From assembly GCF_900101875.1 (NCBI RefSeq), contig NZ_FNAI01000003.1, forward strand, positions 1-64,000: 64,000 nt of DNA. The letters run 5' to 3'. This DNA is from Mucilaginibacter pineti (lineage in GTDB: Bacteria > Bacteroidota > Bacteroidia > Sphingobacteriales > Sphingobacteriaceae). The position numbers and the translations under genes were made by a program. Shown here piece after piece: positions 49,032 through 58,181 of this stretch (positions within the stretch are counted from its first letter, which is position 1; the number at the start of each line of letters is the position of its first letter). A model generated the notes under the pieces. The model worked only from the letters and a program-made list of their open reading frames with translations, ran no database searches and was not told the DNA's origin.

Positions 49032-50285
49032 TTACTCCTTATAAAAGAACCATTTGGCCAGTTCTTTAAAGCTTGCTTTTTTGCCGTACATCAAAATACC
49101 AACGCGGTATATTCTTGCTGCTACATACGTAGTGAATAAAAAACCTGCTATCATCATAAACATGGATAGCGCAAGTTGCCACCCGGGCGGATCAAAAGGC
49201 AGGCGTACCATCATGGCTATCGGTGCCGTAAACGGTATAATAGATAGCCACACCGCCAATGTACTATCAGGTGCCCTGAACAATACCGACACCGATAAAA
49301 AGTAAGTAAATAAGAGGGGAAGTGTTATCGGGAACATGAACTGTTGTGTTTCTGTTTCACTGTCAACCGCCGAGCCTACCGCTGCAAACATTGCGCTATA
49401 TAATAAGTATCCGGTTAAAAAGTAAAACAGGAAACAACCCAATATATATCCAAAGGGAATGGTTTGCAATGTGGCCAACGCACCGGCCATAGGGCTTGCA
49501 GGCGAGTTAAAGGCATGCCCCGCTATTTTTGTTGAAATTATTGATAAGATGATCCACGCGGCAAATTGTGTTAAACCAACCAAACCCACGCCAATTATTT
49601 TACCAAGCATCAGTTGAAATGGTTTTACTGATGATATGATCACCTCAATTATCCGGCTGGTTTTTTCTTCAATAACACCACGCATCACCTGCCCGCCATA
49701 TATGAGCAGGGAAATGTAAATAAGGATAGCGCAGGCTATTGTTATAGCTATGTTTGGGCCTATGTTGGCATCTTTATCGCCCGTAGCGGTAATTTCAACG
49801 GCTTTTACAGATATATCTGTTTTTTTTAAGGAATGGATAACCGCCGTATCAATATGGTTTAAAACCATGTTGTTATTTAACGTTATTTCATTCATCTGCC
49901 TTTCAATTTCATCGGTAACCTGCATGGCCGATTTCTTTTTTGAAAAGATCTGTACACCGCCATCTTTAACGTAATCTGTAGGAATAAAGAGCGTCAGGAT
50001 ATTTTCATCATCTTTTGATATAGCTTTAGCTTTATTAATATCCAGCTGGCTTTCAATGAATTTAATATTGGGCTTATCTTTAAGTTTTTTGGCATAAATA
50101 CCGCTATTGTCTACTACGTTAATCACCTGTAAGGTTGTTAATTGCTGGCTGTTTTTAGCCACTAAGGCAATCACACCACCCATGATCAATATCAGCAACG
50201 GCACCACAAATATCATCACTATGAATGATTTTTTGCGAACGCGGGTAATATACTCGCGCTGTATAATGAGTAATATTTTGTTCAT
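49032..50285 (-). CDS. ABC transporter permease (NatB-like)
   Basis: 417 residues of the ABC2_membrane_3 type: a first helix (IMIFVVPLLILIMGGVIALV), a large extracytoplasmic domain (about 45-175) and five to six C-terminal helices including YGGQVMRGVIEEKTSRIIEV, the family coupling motif. It forms an exporter with the ATPase gene 3 bases upstream. NatAB systems were described as sodium exporters, but this group also exports other compounds; substrate is open. Confidence 0.93.
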   Translation of the reverse strand: MNKILLIIQREYITRVRKKSFIVMIFVVPLLILIMGGVIALVAKNSQQLTTLQVINVVDNSGIYAKKLKDKPNIKFIESQLDINKAKAISKDDENILTLFIPTDYVKDGGVQIFSKKKSAMQVTDEIERQMNEITLNNNMVLNHIDTAVIHSLKKTDISVKAVEITATGDKDANIGPNIAITIACAILIYISLLIYGGQVMRGVIEEKTSRIIEVIISSVKPFQLMLGKIIGVGLVGLTQFAAWIILSIISTKIAGHAFNSPASPMAGALATLQTIPFGYILGCFLFYFLTGYLLYSAMFAAVGSAVDSETETQQFMFPITLPLLFTYFLSVSVLFRAPDSTLAVWLSIIPFTAPIAMMVRLPFDPPGWQLALSMFMMIAGFLFTTYVAARIYRVGILMYGKKASFKELAKWFFYKE

Positions 50286-50288
50286 GGC

Positions 50289-51197
50289 TTAGGAGATTTG
50301 GTTTACTTTTTCAATGAAAATTTCGTTCATGCTGGGTATCACCTCTTGCAGCATATTGATGTGTGTTTTGGGAATAAGGTATTGCAGCACATCGTTTGAG
50401 GTATTTGTACCATTTAGTTTTACGCGGATGATGTTTGTATCTTCGTCGGTAATGGTATCGCCAATAATATCAAAGGGCTGCAGGCCATCAAAGTTTAACG
50501 GCGCACCTGCATATTCTACTAAATAAGTGTCGTTACGGTACGAGTTACGGATGTTTTTAACCCTGCCATCCAGTATCTTGTGCGATTTATGAATAAGCGC
50601 AATAGAATCGCAAAGTTCCTCTACCGATTCCATCCGGTGGGTGGAGAAAAGGATGGTAGCGCCTTTTTTATTAAGCTCCAGGATCTCGTCTTTAATTACT
50701 TCGGCGTTCACCGGGTCGAAACCGCTGAATGGTTCATCAAGGATGATCAGATCGGGATCGTGCAGTACGGTAGCCACAAATTGGGCCTTTTGCTGCATGC
50801 CTTTTGAAAGTTCTTCTATTTTCTTTTTCCACCAGGTTTCCATTCCCAGTTTTTCAAACCAAAGCTTTAAGCGTTTTGTGGCCTCATCGCGACTCAGGCC
50901 TTTAAGGCGGGCCAGATATATCATTTGCTCGCCAATTTCCATTTTTTTATACAGACCGCGTTCTTCGGGCAGGTAGCCGATGCGTTCGATGTGCGATTGA
51001 TTGAGCTTTTGCCCGTCGAAATAAACCTCGCCGGAATCGGGCGCGGTTATCTGATTTATAATGCGGATGAGTGAGGTTTTGCCTGCGCCGTTTGGCCCAA
51101 GCAAACCGAAGATCTTGCCGCTTTCAACCTCCAGACTTACATCATCCAAAGCCCTGTGGCCGGCATATTGTTTAACAATGTTGCGTATGCTTAACAT
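50289..51197 (-). CDS. ABC transporter ATP-binding protein (NatA-like)
   Basis: 302 residues: Walker A GPNGAGKTSLIR, Q-loop region IGYLPEERGLYKKM, signature ELSKGMQQKAQF (LSKGM in place of LSGGQ, usual in this subfamily), Walker B LIILDEPFSGFDP, switch His STHRMESVE, and a C-terminal DUF4162 domain. It energises the permease encoded 3 bases downstream. Confidence 0.95.
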   Translation of the reverse strand: MLSIRNIVKQYAGHRALDDVSLEVESGKIFGLLGPNGAGKTSLIRIINQITAPDSGEVYFDGQKLNQSHIERIGYLPEERGLYKKMEIGEQMIYLARLKGLSRDEATKRLKLWFEKLGMETWWKKKIEELSKGMQQKAQFVATVLHDPDLIILDEPFSGFDPVNAEVIKDEILELNKKGATILFSTHRMESVEELCDSIALIHKSHKILDGRVKNIRNSYRNDTYLVEYAGAPLNFDGLQPFDIIGDTITDEDTNIIRVKLNGTNTSNDVLQYLIPKTHINMLQEVIPSMNEIFIEKVNQIS

Positions 51198-51496
51198 TTT
51201 TTTGAAAAGGTTTATGTTAATAGTATGGTTTAGATACGGGCGTTTTTAAAATGTTACATGAAGTAATTAAGGAAAAGAAATACAGTTGTTTTTAGGTTAA
51301 TCTTCATGAAAGGCGTCTGTTTTAATCCAATCTGATTTTAAAGCTATAGTTTATTTTTTATCGTTGATAATTTATTTTATTTAATAAGTTTAAAGCCGCT
51401 TTATTAGCGCCAATAATTATATTTTTATAGTTTTTAAGGAATTAGTTATCTCTTCATAAAAAATCAACACATTCGCATTCAATTATTAAATCAAAA
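51198..51496. other. Intergenic AT-rich region
   Basis: 299 bases between divergent genes (ABC ATPase and SDR). Very AT-rich; TATATTTT at about 51428 resembles a -7 element for the SDR gene but lacks the G and a -33 TTG. Nothing else seen. Confidence 0.45.
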
Positions 51497-52306
51497 ATGA
51501 AAAAAGTAATTCTTGTAACAGGGGCATCATCTGGTTTAGGTTTGGCTACTGCTACTGCGCTGGCTGCCGAAGGGCATACCGTTTATGGCACAACGCGCGA
51601 TATTAAACGGATCTCTGATGTGTCATTTAAGCCATTACAAATGGATGTTACCGATGATGCATCGGTAAATGCCGCCATTGCAACTATTATTAAAGCCGAA
51701 GGCAAGATAGATGTGCTGGTAAACAATGCAGGTAACGGAATTACCGGGCCGCTTTATGCTATGCCTGTTGATATTGCTAAAAAGCAATTTGAGGTTAACT
51801 TTTTTGGCGTGGTGCGTGTAAGCAGCGCGGTTTTGCCGGGCATGATTGAAAAAAAACAAGGTCTTGTTATAAATATAGGCTCATTGGCTGGCTTATTTGG
51901 TTTGCCATACCAGGGACTATATAGCGCGTCTAAATTTGCCATTGAAGGATATTCTGAAAGCCTGCGCATGGAGTTGCAAAACACGGGCGTTAAAGTAGCG
52001 GTAGTAAACCCGGGCGATTTTAAAACCGACTTTACCGGTAATCGCGAAAAAGTTCCGTTCACACTAAAGAACGACAAACTGAAAGCCGAATTTGAGGCGG
52101 CCGTTGCCGCCATGGAAAAAGACGAAAGCATAGGCGCAAGCCCAGCAAAACTGGCCGCGCAAATAGTTAAAATAATAGGTAAATCAAAACCCGCACATAG
52201 CTACCTGGTAGGTGCCATAGGCCAAACCATAGTGCCTACGCTTAAAGCCATACTGCCAGGATCGATATTTGTAAAATTAATGAACGATCATTACGGGATT
52301 AAGTAG
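51497..52306 (+). CDS. Short-chain dehydrogenase/reductase
   Basis: 269 residues of classical SDR: cofactor loop TGASSGLGLATA at residues 7-18, NNAGNGITG near 78, catalytic Ser in INIGSLAGLFG and Tyr-x3-Lys in YSASKFAIEGYSESLRMEL, then VNPGDFKTDF. NAD(P)(H)-dependent oxidoreductase with unknown substrate, cytoplasmic. The Ile/Thr at the end of strand 2 (TTRDIKR) suggests NADP preference. Confidence 0.94.
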   Translation: MKKVILVTGASSGLGLATATALAAEGHTVYGTTRDIKRISDVSFKPLQMDVTDDASVNAAIATIIKAEGKIDVLVNNAGNGITGPLYAMPVDIAKKQFEVNFFGVVRVSSAVLPGMIEKKQGLVINIGSLAGLFGLPYQGLYSASKFAIEGYSESLRMELQNTGVKVAVVNPGDFKTDFTGNREKVPFTLKNDKLKAEFEAAVAAMEKDESIGASPAKLAAQIVKIIGKSKPAHSYLVGAIGQTIVPTLKAILPGSIFVKLMNDHYGIK

Positions 52307-52310
52307 TTTA

Positions 52311-52418
52311 GTGAGTGGTTGATTGGGTGAGTAGTGAATGGTTTTTCGTTTAATTTTGAAAATCATTTAATTCCGTAAATTCTGATTCTGACAATACGTA
52401 ATCCAATCAACCACTCAC
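52311..52418. repeat. Inverted repeat with GAGTGGTTGATTG units
   Basis: GTGAGTGGTTGATTGG (52311-52326) is repeated in inverse as CCAATCAACCACTCAC (52403-52418); further related units (GGGTGAGTAGTGAATGG; CACTCAATCAACCATTC) flank on each side. It starts 4 bases after the SDR stop. Confidence 0.8.
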
Positions 52419-52457
52419 TCAATCAACCATTCTCCAATTCCCTTCTCAACCTAACCA

Positions 52458-53774
52458 ATGCAAGAAAAAAACAATAAAAAAACCATCTGGGCATGGGCCA
52501 TGTTCGATTGGGCTAACCAGTCGTACAATATGGTTATTACCTCTACCATATTCCCTGCTTATTACGTAGGGATCACCCAGGATAAAAATCCCGGCGGAAT
52601 GGTTTCCTTTTTTGGGCACAAGTATGTAAATACAGTACTGTCTAATTATATACTGGGCCTGTCGTACCTTATAATAGTAGCTATATTACCCATATTAACT
52701 TCCATTGCCGATTATAAAGGGCATAAAAAGCTATATATGCAGCTGTTCACCTGGCTGGGTGTGCTGGCCTGTTTTGGCTTGTTCTTTTTCAAGATGGAAA
52801 CCTTCGAGTTTGGGATGATCTGTTTCGGACTGGCCTCTGTAGGGTATTGTGGGGGCTTTGTATTTTATAACTCCTACCTGCCGCAAATAGCCACTGTAGA
52901 TCGGCAGGATGCGGTGAGTGCTAAAGGCTTTATTTACGGCTTTGGAGGTAGTATTGTAGTGCAGTTGTTGTGTTTTGTATTTGTGCTGTTCCATAATACA
53001 TTCGGGATGACGGAAGATGCTGCCGCCCGTTTATCATTCCTGATAGTTGCCTTATGGTGGATAGGCTTTTCGCTTATTCCGTTTTACCTGCTGCCCAAGG
53101 GCGTACCCAATGCAGGTTCGCATGAGTACAATGTATTTACAGGGGGTTTTAAAGAACTGGCCAAAGTGTGGAAACGGGTTAAGGAATTGCCATTGCTGAA
53201 ACGGTTTTTACCAGCCTTCTTTTTTTACTCTGTAGGGGTGCAAACTATTCTGTTGGTAGCCGCCAATTTTGCCGCCAAGGAGCTTAAAATGCCCGATGAG
53301 GATTTGATCACCATTATACTAATTATACAGGTTGTTGCAATAGTTGGGGCGGCATTAACTGCAAAAGCATCTGCTAAATTTGGTAATATCAAGGTATTAT
53401 CAACCATAGTTGCTTTTTGGTGTTTGCTTTGCGCTGGCGTTTATTTTATAGCTACACCTCACCAATTTTATTTTGCTGCTGTATTGGTGGGGCTGGTGAT
53501 GGGTGGTGTGCAATCCATATCACGATCCACCTATTCTAAATATATCCCGCAAAACATCCCAGATACGGCCTCTTATTTCAGCTTTTATGATGTTACCGAA
53601 AAACTATCAATAGTAGTGGGCCTGTTTACTTTTGGCTTTGTAGAAGCCGTTACCCATGAAATGCGCGATTCGGCCCTGGTGCTGGATGGTTTTTTTGTGA
53701 TCGGGTTTGCGTTGCTGATATCGTTGTTGGTTTTTGAAAAAAAGCAAAGAACAGTGGAGGCTTTTGCGGCGTAA
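52458..53774 (+). CDS. MFS transporter, UMF1 (Atg22-like) family
   Basis: 438 residues, about 12 helices. The N-terminus KKTIWAWAMFDWANQSYNMV is the UMF1 hallmark, with AYYVGITQDKNPGG and, near the end, GGVQSISRSTYSKYIPQ and YFSFYDVTEKLSIVVGLFTF. Fungal Atg22 exports amino acids from vacuoles; bacterial substrates are not known. Flanked by palindromic repeats on both sides. Confidence 0.94.
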   Translation: MQEKNNKKTIWAWAMFDWANQSYNMVITSTIFPAYYVGITQDKNPGGMVSFFGHKYVNTVLSNYILGLSYLIIVAILPILTSIADYKGHKKLYMQLFTWLGVLACFGLFFFKMETFEFGMICFGLASVGYCGGFVFYNSYLPQIATVDRQDAVSAKGFIYGFGGSIVVQLLCFVFVLFHNTFGMTEDAAARLSFLIVALWWIGFSLIPFYLLPKGVPNAGSHEYNVFTGGFKELAKVWKRVKELPLLKRFLPAFFFYSVGVQTILLVAANFAAKELKMPDEDLITIILIIQVVAIVGAALTAKASAKFGNIKVLSTIVAFWCLLCAGVYFIATPHQFYFAAVLVGLVMGGVQSISRSTYSKYIPQNIPDTASYFSFYDVTEKLSIVVGLFTFGFVEAVTHEMRDSALVLDGFFVIGFALLISLLVFEKKQRTVEAFAA

Positions 53775-53775
53775 T

Positions 53776-53866
53776 TGTCTGAACCATGATTAAACAGATT
53801 AAGTGATTATTGGATTTTTTTTTAAATCATGTAAATCCTTTAATCTGTTTAATCATGGTTCAGACA
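53776..53866. repeat. 27-bp perfect inverted repeat
   Basis: TGTCTGAACCATGATTAAAC and seven more bases (53776-53802) are exactly repeated in inverse at 53840-53866, with a T-rich 37-base centre that continues the pairing partly (GGATTT/AAATCC). It starts 1 base after the MFS stop and could end its transcript. Confidence 0.9.
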
Positions 53867-53914
53867 AAAAACACAATTACACATTCAAAAGACACTGCAT
53901 CCCTCAAAACTAAG

Positions 53915-53922
53915 TACATTTG
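53915..53922 (+). promoter_or_regulatory. Candidate -7 element of the Hsp70 gene
   Basis: TACATTTG matches TAnnTTTG, 20 bases before the ATG at 53943. A CTG, not TTG, lies 17 bases upstream. Confidence 0.5.
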
Positions 53923-53942
53923 CAGCTTGTTAAGTTTTCACA

Positions 53943-55799
53943 ATGGCTAAAGTTTCTATCAACCTGGCAACGGGTTCTATACAAAAAGAAGATATTATTG
54001 TAGGTATTGATCTGGGTACTACCAATTCGCTGGTGGCCTTTATCAATCCCGATAAACAACCGCACGTAATAAATGATACCGGTAAAGGGGTTTTGGTGCC
54101 ATCTGTAGTGCATTTTGGCCCATCGGGCGATGTGCTGGTTGGCAACGAAGCAAAGGAATATTTGATAACCGATCCGCAGAATACCGTTTTTTCGGTTAAG
54201 CGCCTGCTTGGTCGCAGTTACCATGATATTGAAAATTATAAGGATTTTTTCTCATACAAGGTTATTGATGATGATACCGAAAGCCTTGTTAAAATAAAGG
54301 TAGGCGATAAGTTTTATACGCCTATCGAGCTATCGGCCCTCATATTAAAAGAGCTGAAAGCCCGTGCCGAACATGCCATTAAAACCCCGGTGAACCGTGC
54401 AGTAATCACTGTACCTGCGTACTTTAATGATTCGCAGCGCCAGGCCACCCGCGATGCAGGCAAGCTTGCCGGGTTAGATGTGCTGCGTATAGTAAACGAA
54501 CCAACCGCCGCGAGTTTAGCTTACGGCATCGGCCTTAATCCCGAAGAAACAAAAACGATAGCCGTTTATGATTTGGGCGGTGGTACATTTGATGTATCTA
54601 TCCTGCAAATTCAGAACGGCATTTTCGAAGTACTGGCCACCAACGGCGATACTTTCCTGGGCGGTGATGATTTCGACCGGATTATTGTTGACTACTGGAT
54701 TGAAAAGAACCAGCTAAACAGGGCCGATGTTATAGCCAATAATGAACTGGCACAGCAACTTCGCCTTAAGGCCGAGGAAGCTAAAAAAGCGTTCGCACAT
54801 CAAAGCATCTTCAACGAAAAGATAGGAGAGATCTGGTGTACGCTGGATAGAACTACTTTCGAAGAGCTGATCATGCCTAAAGTACAGCAAACCATTACCG
54901 CCTGTACCAACGCGCTGAAAGATGCAAAGCTTACCATAAAAGAGATTGACGAAGTGGTAATGGTAGGCGGATCTACCCGTACGGCGCTGGTTAAAAAAAT
55001 GGTGGCCGAGTTTTTTGGTCGCCCGGTACATGATGATTTGAATCCCGACGAAGTTGTTGCCCTTGGTGCTGCTATACAGGCCGATATTTTGGCCGGCAAC
55101 CGTAAAGATATCTTACTGCTGGATGTTACCCCTTTATCGCTCGGTATCGAAACTATGGGCGGTTTAATGGATGTTATCATCCCCAGAAATTCCAAAGTAC
55201 CAACTAAGGGTGGCAGGCAATATACTACCTCTATTGACGGACAGGTGAACATGAAAATCGCCGTTTACCAGGGCGAGCGCGATCTGATAAAAGAAAACCG
55301 TAAACTGGCCGAGTTTAATCTGAAAGGCATTCCATCTATGCCGGCCGGTTTCCCCAAGGTTGATATTAACTTTTTGCTGAATGCTGATGGTATCCTCACC
55401 ATTCAGGCAATTGAACTGCGCTCGGGTGTTAAACAGGAGGTTGAAGTAAAACCTACCTATGGCATTACCGACGAGCAGGTTGAGCAAATGCTGATGGACA
55501 GTATTACCCACGCTAAGGATGATGTAAGTCAGCGTATGCTGATCGAGGCCCGTACCGAGGGGCAGCAAATGGTTTACGTTGTCGAGAACTTCCTGAAAAA
55601 GAACGGCACTTACGTTACTGCCGAAGAAACAGAACAAACCAACCAATTTCTTGTTAACCTCAAAGCTGCCATTGCAACCGGCGACAAGGACCTGATATTA
55701 AAAAACATCGACGAAATAAACGAGTTTACCCGTCCTTTCGCCGAGCGTTTAATGGATCAGGCCATAAGTACGGCCATGCGCGGTAAAAGCATCGAATAA
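53943..55799 (+). CDS. hscA: Hsp70 chaperone, HscA type
   Basis: 618 residues, HscA-like in length (DnaK is about 635-640) and in having an extra N-terminal segment ([17 protein letters not shown]) before [14 protein letters not shown]. Other ATPase marks: [48 protein letters not shown] and [15 protein letters not shown]; the linker is [14 protein letters not shown]. The C-terminal lid is short and lacks the DnaK acidic tail. HscA delivers IscU-bound Fe-S clusters; no isc/suf or hscB gene is near, so the specific role is inferred from similarity. Confidence 0.88.
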   Translation: MAKVSINLATGSIQKEDIIVGIDLGTTNSLVAFINPDKQPHVINDTGKGVLVPSVVHFGPSGDVLVGNEAKEYLITDPQNTVFSVKRLLGRSYHDIENYKDFFSYKVIDDDTESLVKIKVGDKFYTPIELSALILKELKARAEHAIKTPVNRAVITVPAYFNDSQRQATRDAGKLAGLDVLRIVNEPTAASLAYGIGLNPEETKTIAVYDLGGGTFDVSILQIQNGIFEVLATNGDTFLGGDDFDRIIVDYWIEKNQLNRADVIANNELAQQLRLKAEEAKKAFAHQSIFNEKIGEIWCTLDRTTFEELIMPKVQQTITACTNALKDAKLTIKEIDEVVMVGGSTRTALVKKMVAEFFGRPVHDDLNPDEVVALGAAIQADILAGNRKDILLLDVTPLSLGIETMGGLMDVIIPRNSKVPTKGGRQYTTSIDGQVNMKIAVYQGERDLIKENRKLAEFNLKGIPSMPAGFPKVDINFLLNADGILTIQAIELRSGVKQEVEVKPTYGITDEQVEQMLMDSITHAKDDVSQRMLIEARTEGQQMVYVVENFLKKNGTYVTAEETEQTNQFLVNLKAAIATGDKDLILKNIDEINEFTRPFAERLMDQAISTAMRGKSIE

Positions 55800-55822
55800 T
55801 TATATTGATCTAAACTTTATAA

Positions 55823-56833
55823 ATGAAGAAGGTAACAGGAGTATTTGCGTTATTAGCTATTAGTTTTTTTATTGGGTTTGCAAATACAGCATCGGCCCGG
55901 TTGTCGGTTTCAAAAAATTATAAAGATACCAGCCTTAAAAGCGTCGCTGCTTTTGATACCCTCCGTTACGATTCATTAATGAAACGGCTGGCTAATGGCG
56001 ATAAAACAGGTAAATGGCCGGTAAAAAAAGATGTTTACCCCTTGCCCGGCGCTGTGCTTCCGTTTAACCGTATCATTGCTTATTACGGTAATATGTACTC
56101 AAAAAACATGGGAGTTTTGGGGCAGTATCCGCCAAAGGAAATGATAGCCAAGCTTAAAAGTGAGGTTAAAGCTTGGGCCGCTGCTGATACACTTACCCCC
56201 GTGGTACCCGCTCTGCATTACATTTGTGTAACTGCCCAGGCCGATGCAGGCCGCAACGGTTTGCATAATTTAAGGATGCCATTTAGTGAGATAGACAAGG
56301 TTATTGAAATGGCTAAAGGCATAAATGCTTTGGTTTTTTTAGATATCCAGGTAGGTTTCAGCACGGTTCAAAAAGAGTTGCCATTGCTGGAAAAGTACCT
56401 AAAAATGCCCAACGTTCATTTCGGTATCGACCCGGAGTTTTCCATGAAAGAGGGTAGTGTACCCGGCAAACGCATCGGTACTTTTGATGCCGATGATATA
56501 AACTATGTATCTGGCTATTTGGCTGGCTTGGTTAAAAAGAACAACCTGCCGCCCAAAATATTTGTGGTTCACCGCTTCACCAAACGCATGGTTACCAATT
56601 ACAAAGATATCAAGCTGCGTAACGAAGTACAATTTGTGATGGATATGGACGGCTGGGGCGGCCCAGACCTTAAAAAAGGGACCTACAAATACTTTGTTGC
56701 CGGCGAGCCAGTGCAGTTCACCGGTTTTAAGCTGTTTTACAAGAACGATATCAAGAACGTACCCCACCGTATGTTAACGCCCAAAGAGGTACTGGATTTA
56801 AAACCAAGCCCGGTTTATATACAGTACCAGTAG
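55823..56833 (+). CDS. Secreted protein of unknown function
   Basis: 336 residues with a signal peptide (FALLAISFFIGFANTASA). I do not recognise the family. Visible segments are PFNRIIAYYGNMYSKNMGVL, PPKEMIAKLKSEVKAWAAAD, INALVFLDIQVGFSTVQKEL, HFGIDPEFSMKEG and PPKIFVVHRFTKRM, which alternate strand and helix like a TIM barrel, with acidic strand ends (FLDIQ, GIDPEFS, VMDMDGW) that could be catalytic. A glycosidase-like fold is possible. It follows hscA by 23 bases. Confidence 0.82.
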   Translation: MKKVTGVFALLAISFFIGFANTASARLSVSKNYKDTSLKSVAAFDTLRYDSLMKRLANGDKTGKWPVKKDVYPLPGAVLPFNRIIAYYGNMYSKNMGVLGQYPPKEMIAKLKSEVKAWAAADTLTPVVPALHYICVTAQADAGRNGLHNLRMPFSEIDKVIEMAKGINALVFLDIQVGFSTVQKELPLLEKYLKMPNVHFGIDPEFSMKEGSVPGKRIGTFDADDINYVSGYLAGLVKKNNLPPKIFVVHRFTKRMVTNYKDIKLRNEVQFVMDMDGWGGPDLKKGTYKYFVAGEPVQFTGFKLFYKNDIKNVPHRMLTPKEVLDLKPSPVYIQYQ

Positions 56834-56897
56834 AAGAGTGTTATGTTGAATTGTAAAATTCGCCAACTGTAAAGGGAGAGAAAGACAATTTTCAATA

Positions 56898-56978
56898 TGT
56901 CATTGCGAGGAACGAAGCAATCTCACAGGACAGGTGACGAGCCTTGCAGATAGGATTGCTTCGTTCCTCGCAATGACA
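56898..56978. repeat. Dispersed palindromic repeat, family A copy 4
   Basis: The best copy: TGTCATTGCGAGGAACGAAG (from 56898) continues CAATC and pairs perfectly over 25 bp with the right arm ending CTTCGTTCCTCGCAATGACA at 56978. 64 bases after the preceding gene's stop. Confidence 0.93.
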
Positions 56979-57056
56979 AACTGTTTATATTTTGTTATAT
57001 CAGAGGTAGGCCGTTGATGTATAACAAGCAAAAAATTTCACATTTCCTATATAATC

Positions 57057-57111
57057 CTAAAATACAAAAAACGCCCTGTTAATCAATAACAGGGCGTTTT
57101 TTGTATTTTAG
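57057..57111. terminator. Bidirectional hairpin terminator
   Basis: A 25-bp perfect stem (57057-57081 with 57087-57111) with core ACGCCCTGTTA/TAACAGGGCGT flanked by A/T runs, between convergent genes. Confidence 0.93.
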
Positions 57112-57119
57112 GAAAAGGC

Positions 57120-57683
57120 CTATTTCAAGCTCACCTGTACTGTAGCCCGTGTTTCATCGTAAAACAAATTAAGGGCTTTTGGTTTGGCACCAGCCGGGAT
57201 GCGGTAAGTAATAACTTCCGATTCTTTTGTCGATTCCGGCTCGGCAGAAACGTAGCTGCCGCTGGCTTGTGATATGGAGGTATTGTTATCAAGCACCAAC
57301 CTGAAATCTGAAGGAGCTACCCCTATGGAGTTGCCGCCAATTTTATTTTTGTTGGTAAGGGTTACTTTAAATGTCAATTCAATTCCCTGCGATTTACCGT
57401 CCGGATCGCTCAGGTCTGTTGCACCTACAGGGGTTACCTTAATGGCCGCCTCTTGCTTTTTGCCAAGGATAGCTGTGTCTGGAGTAAAAGTAACGGTATA
57501 AGTTTTGGGCGCGTTTGCAGGAGTTGTTGTGGCAGGTGGCGTTGCTGTGGTAGGGGAGGCTGTTTGCTGAGTAGCGGTACTGTCTTTTTTGCTGTCGGCC
57601 GATTCATTACTGCCCGTTTTAGGCTTGCAGGATAATACAAATAACGAAGCCGAGAAAATCGCAATTAAAGAAATTTTTTTCAT
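57120..57683 (-). CDS. Lipoprotein, DUF4352-like
   Basis: 187 residues from ATG 57683 (MKKISLIAIFSASLFVLSCK, lipoprotein signal); an upstream ATG at 57719 adds a non-signal prefix. A Thr/Ala/Pro-rich linker (about 25-60) leads to an immunoglobulin-like domain: ELTFKVTLTNKNKIGGNSIG, APSDFRLVLDNNTSI, ITYRIPAGAKPKALNLFYD. That resembles the telokin-like DUF4352 fold. Function unknown. Confidence 0.8.
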   Translation of the reverse strand: MKKISLIAIFSASLFVLSCKPKTGSNESADSKKDSTATQQTASPTTATPPATTTPANAPKTYTVTFTPDTAILGKKQEAAIKVTPVGATDLSDPDGKSQGIELTFKVTLTNKNKIGGNSIGVAPSDFRLVLDNNTSISQASGSYVSAEPESTKESEVITYRIPAGAKPKALNLFYDETRATVQVSLK

Positions 57684-57764
57684 AGTGGTTTGTTTCAATA
57701 AATAAGGTTGATAGATCATTTAATTTTCGTGATACAGGTTAGGTTTTATAAAAAAGGTCAAAAA

Positions 57765-57782
57765 ATCCCCGTTGCCGGGGAT
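57765..57782 (-). terminator. Short hairpin terminator
   Basis: Read on the minus strand ATCCCCGGCAACGGGGAT followed by TTTTTT; 8 bases after the stop of the gene at 57791. Confidence 0.85.
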
Positions 57783-57790
57783 CTTTAATA

Positions 57791-58081
57791 TTATAACTTG
57801 TCGATAGCGTCCTGCTCTTTCAAGGCCGCGATGTTATTTTTATCGCTGAAGGTATCAGTTTGATTGGCAAAGTCTTCGAGGATGCTCACAATGGTATCCA
57901 GGTTATCAGCAACCCGCTGGTGCATATCGGGCAGGTCTTTTTCTAACCGCTTATCGCCTAATTCTATATTGTCGACTTCAATTTTAGCCAGTTTGGTAAT
58001 TATAGCCTGCTGACTGTTTTTTAAATCTTCCAGTTCATGGACAATTTTCTCCATCAGTCCAAACTTCTTTAACTTATCCAT
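57791..58081 (-). CDS. Small coiled-coil hypothetical protein
   Basis: 96 residues, no signal, almost entirely predicted helix: KKFGLMEKIVHELEDLKNSQ, AIITKLAKIEVDNIELGDKR, MHQRVADNLDTIVSILEDFA. Heptad-like spacing suggests a coiled coil. It has its own terminator. No family recognised. Confidence 0.75.
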   Translation of the reverse strand: MDKLKKFGLMEKIVHELEDLKNSQQAIITKLAKIEVDNIELGDKRLEKDLPDMHQRVADNLDTIVSILEDFANQTDTFSDKNNIAALKEQDAIDKL

Positions 58082-58181
58082 AGTGTTGTGTTTTTTAATT
58101 TTTATTATATAATGTTAACCCCAAATAATAAAAATTGTTTAAAATTTGGATAAATCATCTATAACTAATAATTTAGTTGAT

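Noticed and set aside
57274..57501. Forward frame antisense to the DUF4352-like lipoprotein
   Set aside because: The reverse strand has a lipoprotein signal and linker; the forward frame has no start context or family.
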